Source: DATHGT01 sp035317605 (GTDB taxonomy: Bacteria; Methylomirabilota; Methylomirabilia; Rokubacteriales; CSP1-6). From it: a stretch of DNA of 13,504 nucleotides. Position numbers and translations under genes: made by a program. This document shows, piece after piece, positions 13,154 to 13,504 of the stretch. Every line of letters starts with the position of its first letter. Position 1 is the stretch's first letter. The notes under the pieces are model-generated. The model saw nothing but the letters and a program-made list of their open reading frames with translations, was not told the origin of the DNA and did not search any database. The stretch is taken from contig DATHGT010000131.1 of assembly GCA_035317605.1 (NCBI GenBank), positions 1-13,504 on the forward strand, written 5' to 3'.

Positions 13154-13504
13154 ATGACGGAGTTCGAGCGGGCGGTGGAGCGCTCGGTGGAATACGCGGT
13201 GTTCGGCGGCCCGCAGGGGCGCCGCGAGTTCATCGCGCGGGTGGGCGCGGCCACGGCGACCGCCGCGCTGGGTCAGGTGTTCCCGCTGGATGCGGCCAAG
13301 GCGCTGGCCCAGGACAAGCCGGGCCCGCTCGAGAAGCGCGATCTGAAGGTCGGCTTCATTCCGATCACGTGCGCGACCCCGATCATCATGGCCGAGCCCA
13401 TGGGCTTCTACAAAAAGCACGGGCTCAACGTGCAGGTGTTCAAGGCGTCGAGCTGGGCGATGATCCGCGACCTGTCGATCAATGGCGAGACCGACGCCAC
13501 CCAC
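13154..13504 (+). CDS. NrtA/CmpA-like ABC substrate-binding protein, Tat-exported (3' part off window)
   Basis: The first 117 residues of a periplasmic binding protein of the nitrate/sulfonate/bicarbonate type. The N-terminus has 22 residues of leader, then a twin-arginine motif GRREFIARV (22-30) and a hydrophobic, alanine-rich segment ending near DAAKALAQ (45-52), so export by the Tat route is likely. The mature start contains LKVGFIPITCATPIIMAEP (61-79), GFYKKHGLNVQVFKASSWAM (81-100) and IRD. These are hallmark blocks of the NrtA/CmpA group, whose members bind nitrate or bicarbonate. The frame is open to the window edge. The family's usual length is about 400-450 residues, so roughly three quarters is missing. 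The ATG at 13154 follows A plus a run of nine G, a strong if unusual ribosome site, with 3 nt between. Permease and ATPase genes would be expected to the right. Substrate cannot be fixed from this part. Confidence 0.88.
   Translation, partial: MTEFERAVERSVEYAVFGGPQGRREFIARVGAATATAALGQVFPLDAAKALAQDKPGPLEKRDLKVGFIPITCATPIIMAEPMGFYKKHGLNVQVFKASSWAMIRDLSINGETDATH

Noticed and set aside
13058..13504. A minus-strand open frame opposite the NrtA-like gene
   Set aside because: It is the antisense shadow of a plus-strand frame with clear Tat signal and NrtA/CmpA motifs. Its translation is His/Arg-rich without domains.
1..13504. CRISPR arrays, tRNA or rRNA genes, integrases and transposases
   Set aside because: I looked for short regular repeats with spacers, cloverleaf ends and recombinase motifs in the plausible frames and found none. 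The only notable long repeat outside the paralogous coding regions is the 60-bp direct pair.

Overview
The window is very GC-rich DNA from a bacterium with a large transport repertoire. It holds peptide-type ABC transport genes, a nitrate/bicarbonate-type binding protein with a twin-arginine signal, a DUF1116/FdrA pair, a DUF2867 protein and a TIR-STAND-TPR protein. There is no rRNA or tRNA to place it. The mix resembles soil lineages such as Rokubacteria/Methylomirabilota or high-GC Proteobacteria, but that is a low-confidence inference from gene content.

Layout. (1) Positions 1-3427, minus strand: an oligopeptide/nickel-family ABC transport operon with a periplasmic binding protein and two permeases (DppB-type, DppC-type). 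The last permease runs off the left edge, and any ATPases would lie beyond it. (2) Positions 3618-6567, plus strand, divergent: a tightly coupled cluster of a DUF1116 protein (AllG/YlbE-like), an FdrA protein (AllF-like) and a 56-residue gene that looks like a detached FdrA-associated domain. In E. coli the first two families belong to the oxamate carbamoyltransferase of allantoin degradation, so a carbamoyl-transfer or related amide-nitrogen role is likely. The third subunit (AllH/YlbF) and a carbamate kinase are not seen. (3) Positions 6564-7785, minus strand: a class I SAM-dependent O-methyltransferase and a DUF2867 protein, converging on the previous cluster with a 4-bp stop-stop overlap. 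(4) Positions 7875-11287: a large TIR / NB-ARC-like STAND ATPase / TPR gene, probably an NLR-like defence protein. It sits between two near-identical 60-bp direct repeats. The right repeat is the true 3' end of the next binding-protein gene. The left is an orphan copy of that 3' end. This looks like an accessory insertion. (5) Positions 11227-12825, minus strand: a second, orphan binding protein, a close paralogue of the first. (6) Positions 12826-13153: a divergent control region with two good sigma-54 (-24/-12) matches facing outward, a 27-bp perfect dyad between them, a second imperfect dyad and a hairpin in the rightward leader. (7) Positions 13154-13504, plus strand: the start of a Tat-exported NrtA/CmpA-like binding protein, cut by the right edge.

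Taken together, the metabolic genes suggest nitrogen scavenging: peptide or amide uptake, carbamoyl/oxamate-type chemistry, and a nitrate/bicarbonate/sulfonate-type uptake system under apparent sigma-54 control. The TIR-STAND-TPR gene is foreign to this theme and is the most interesting part of the window. Many long open frames on the opposite strand of these genes are high-GC shadows and are not annotated.
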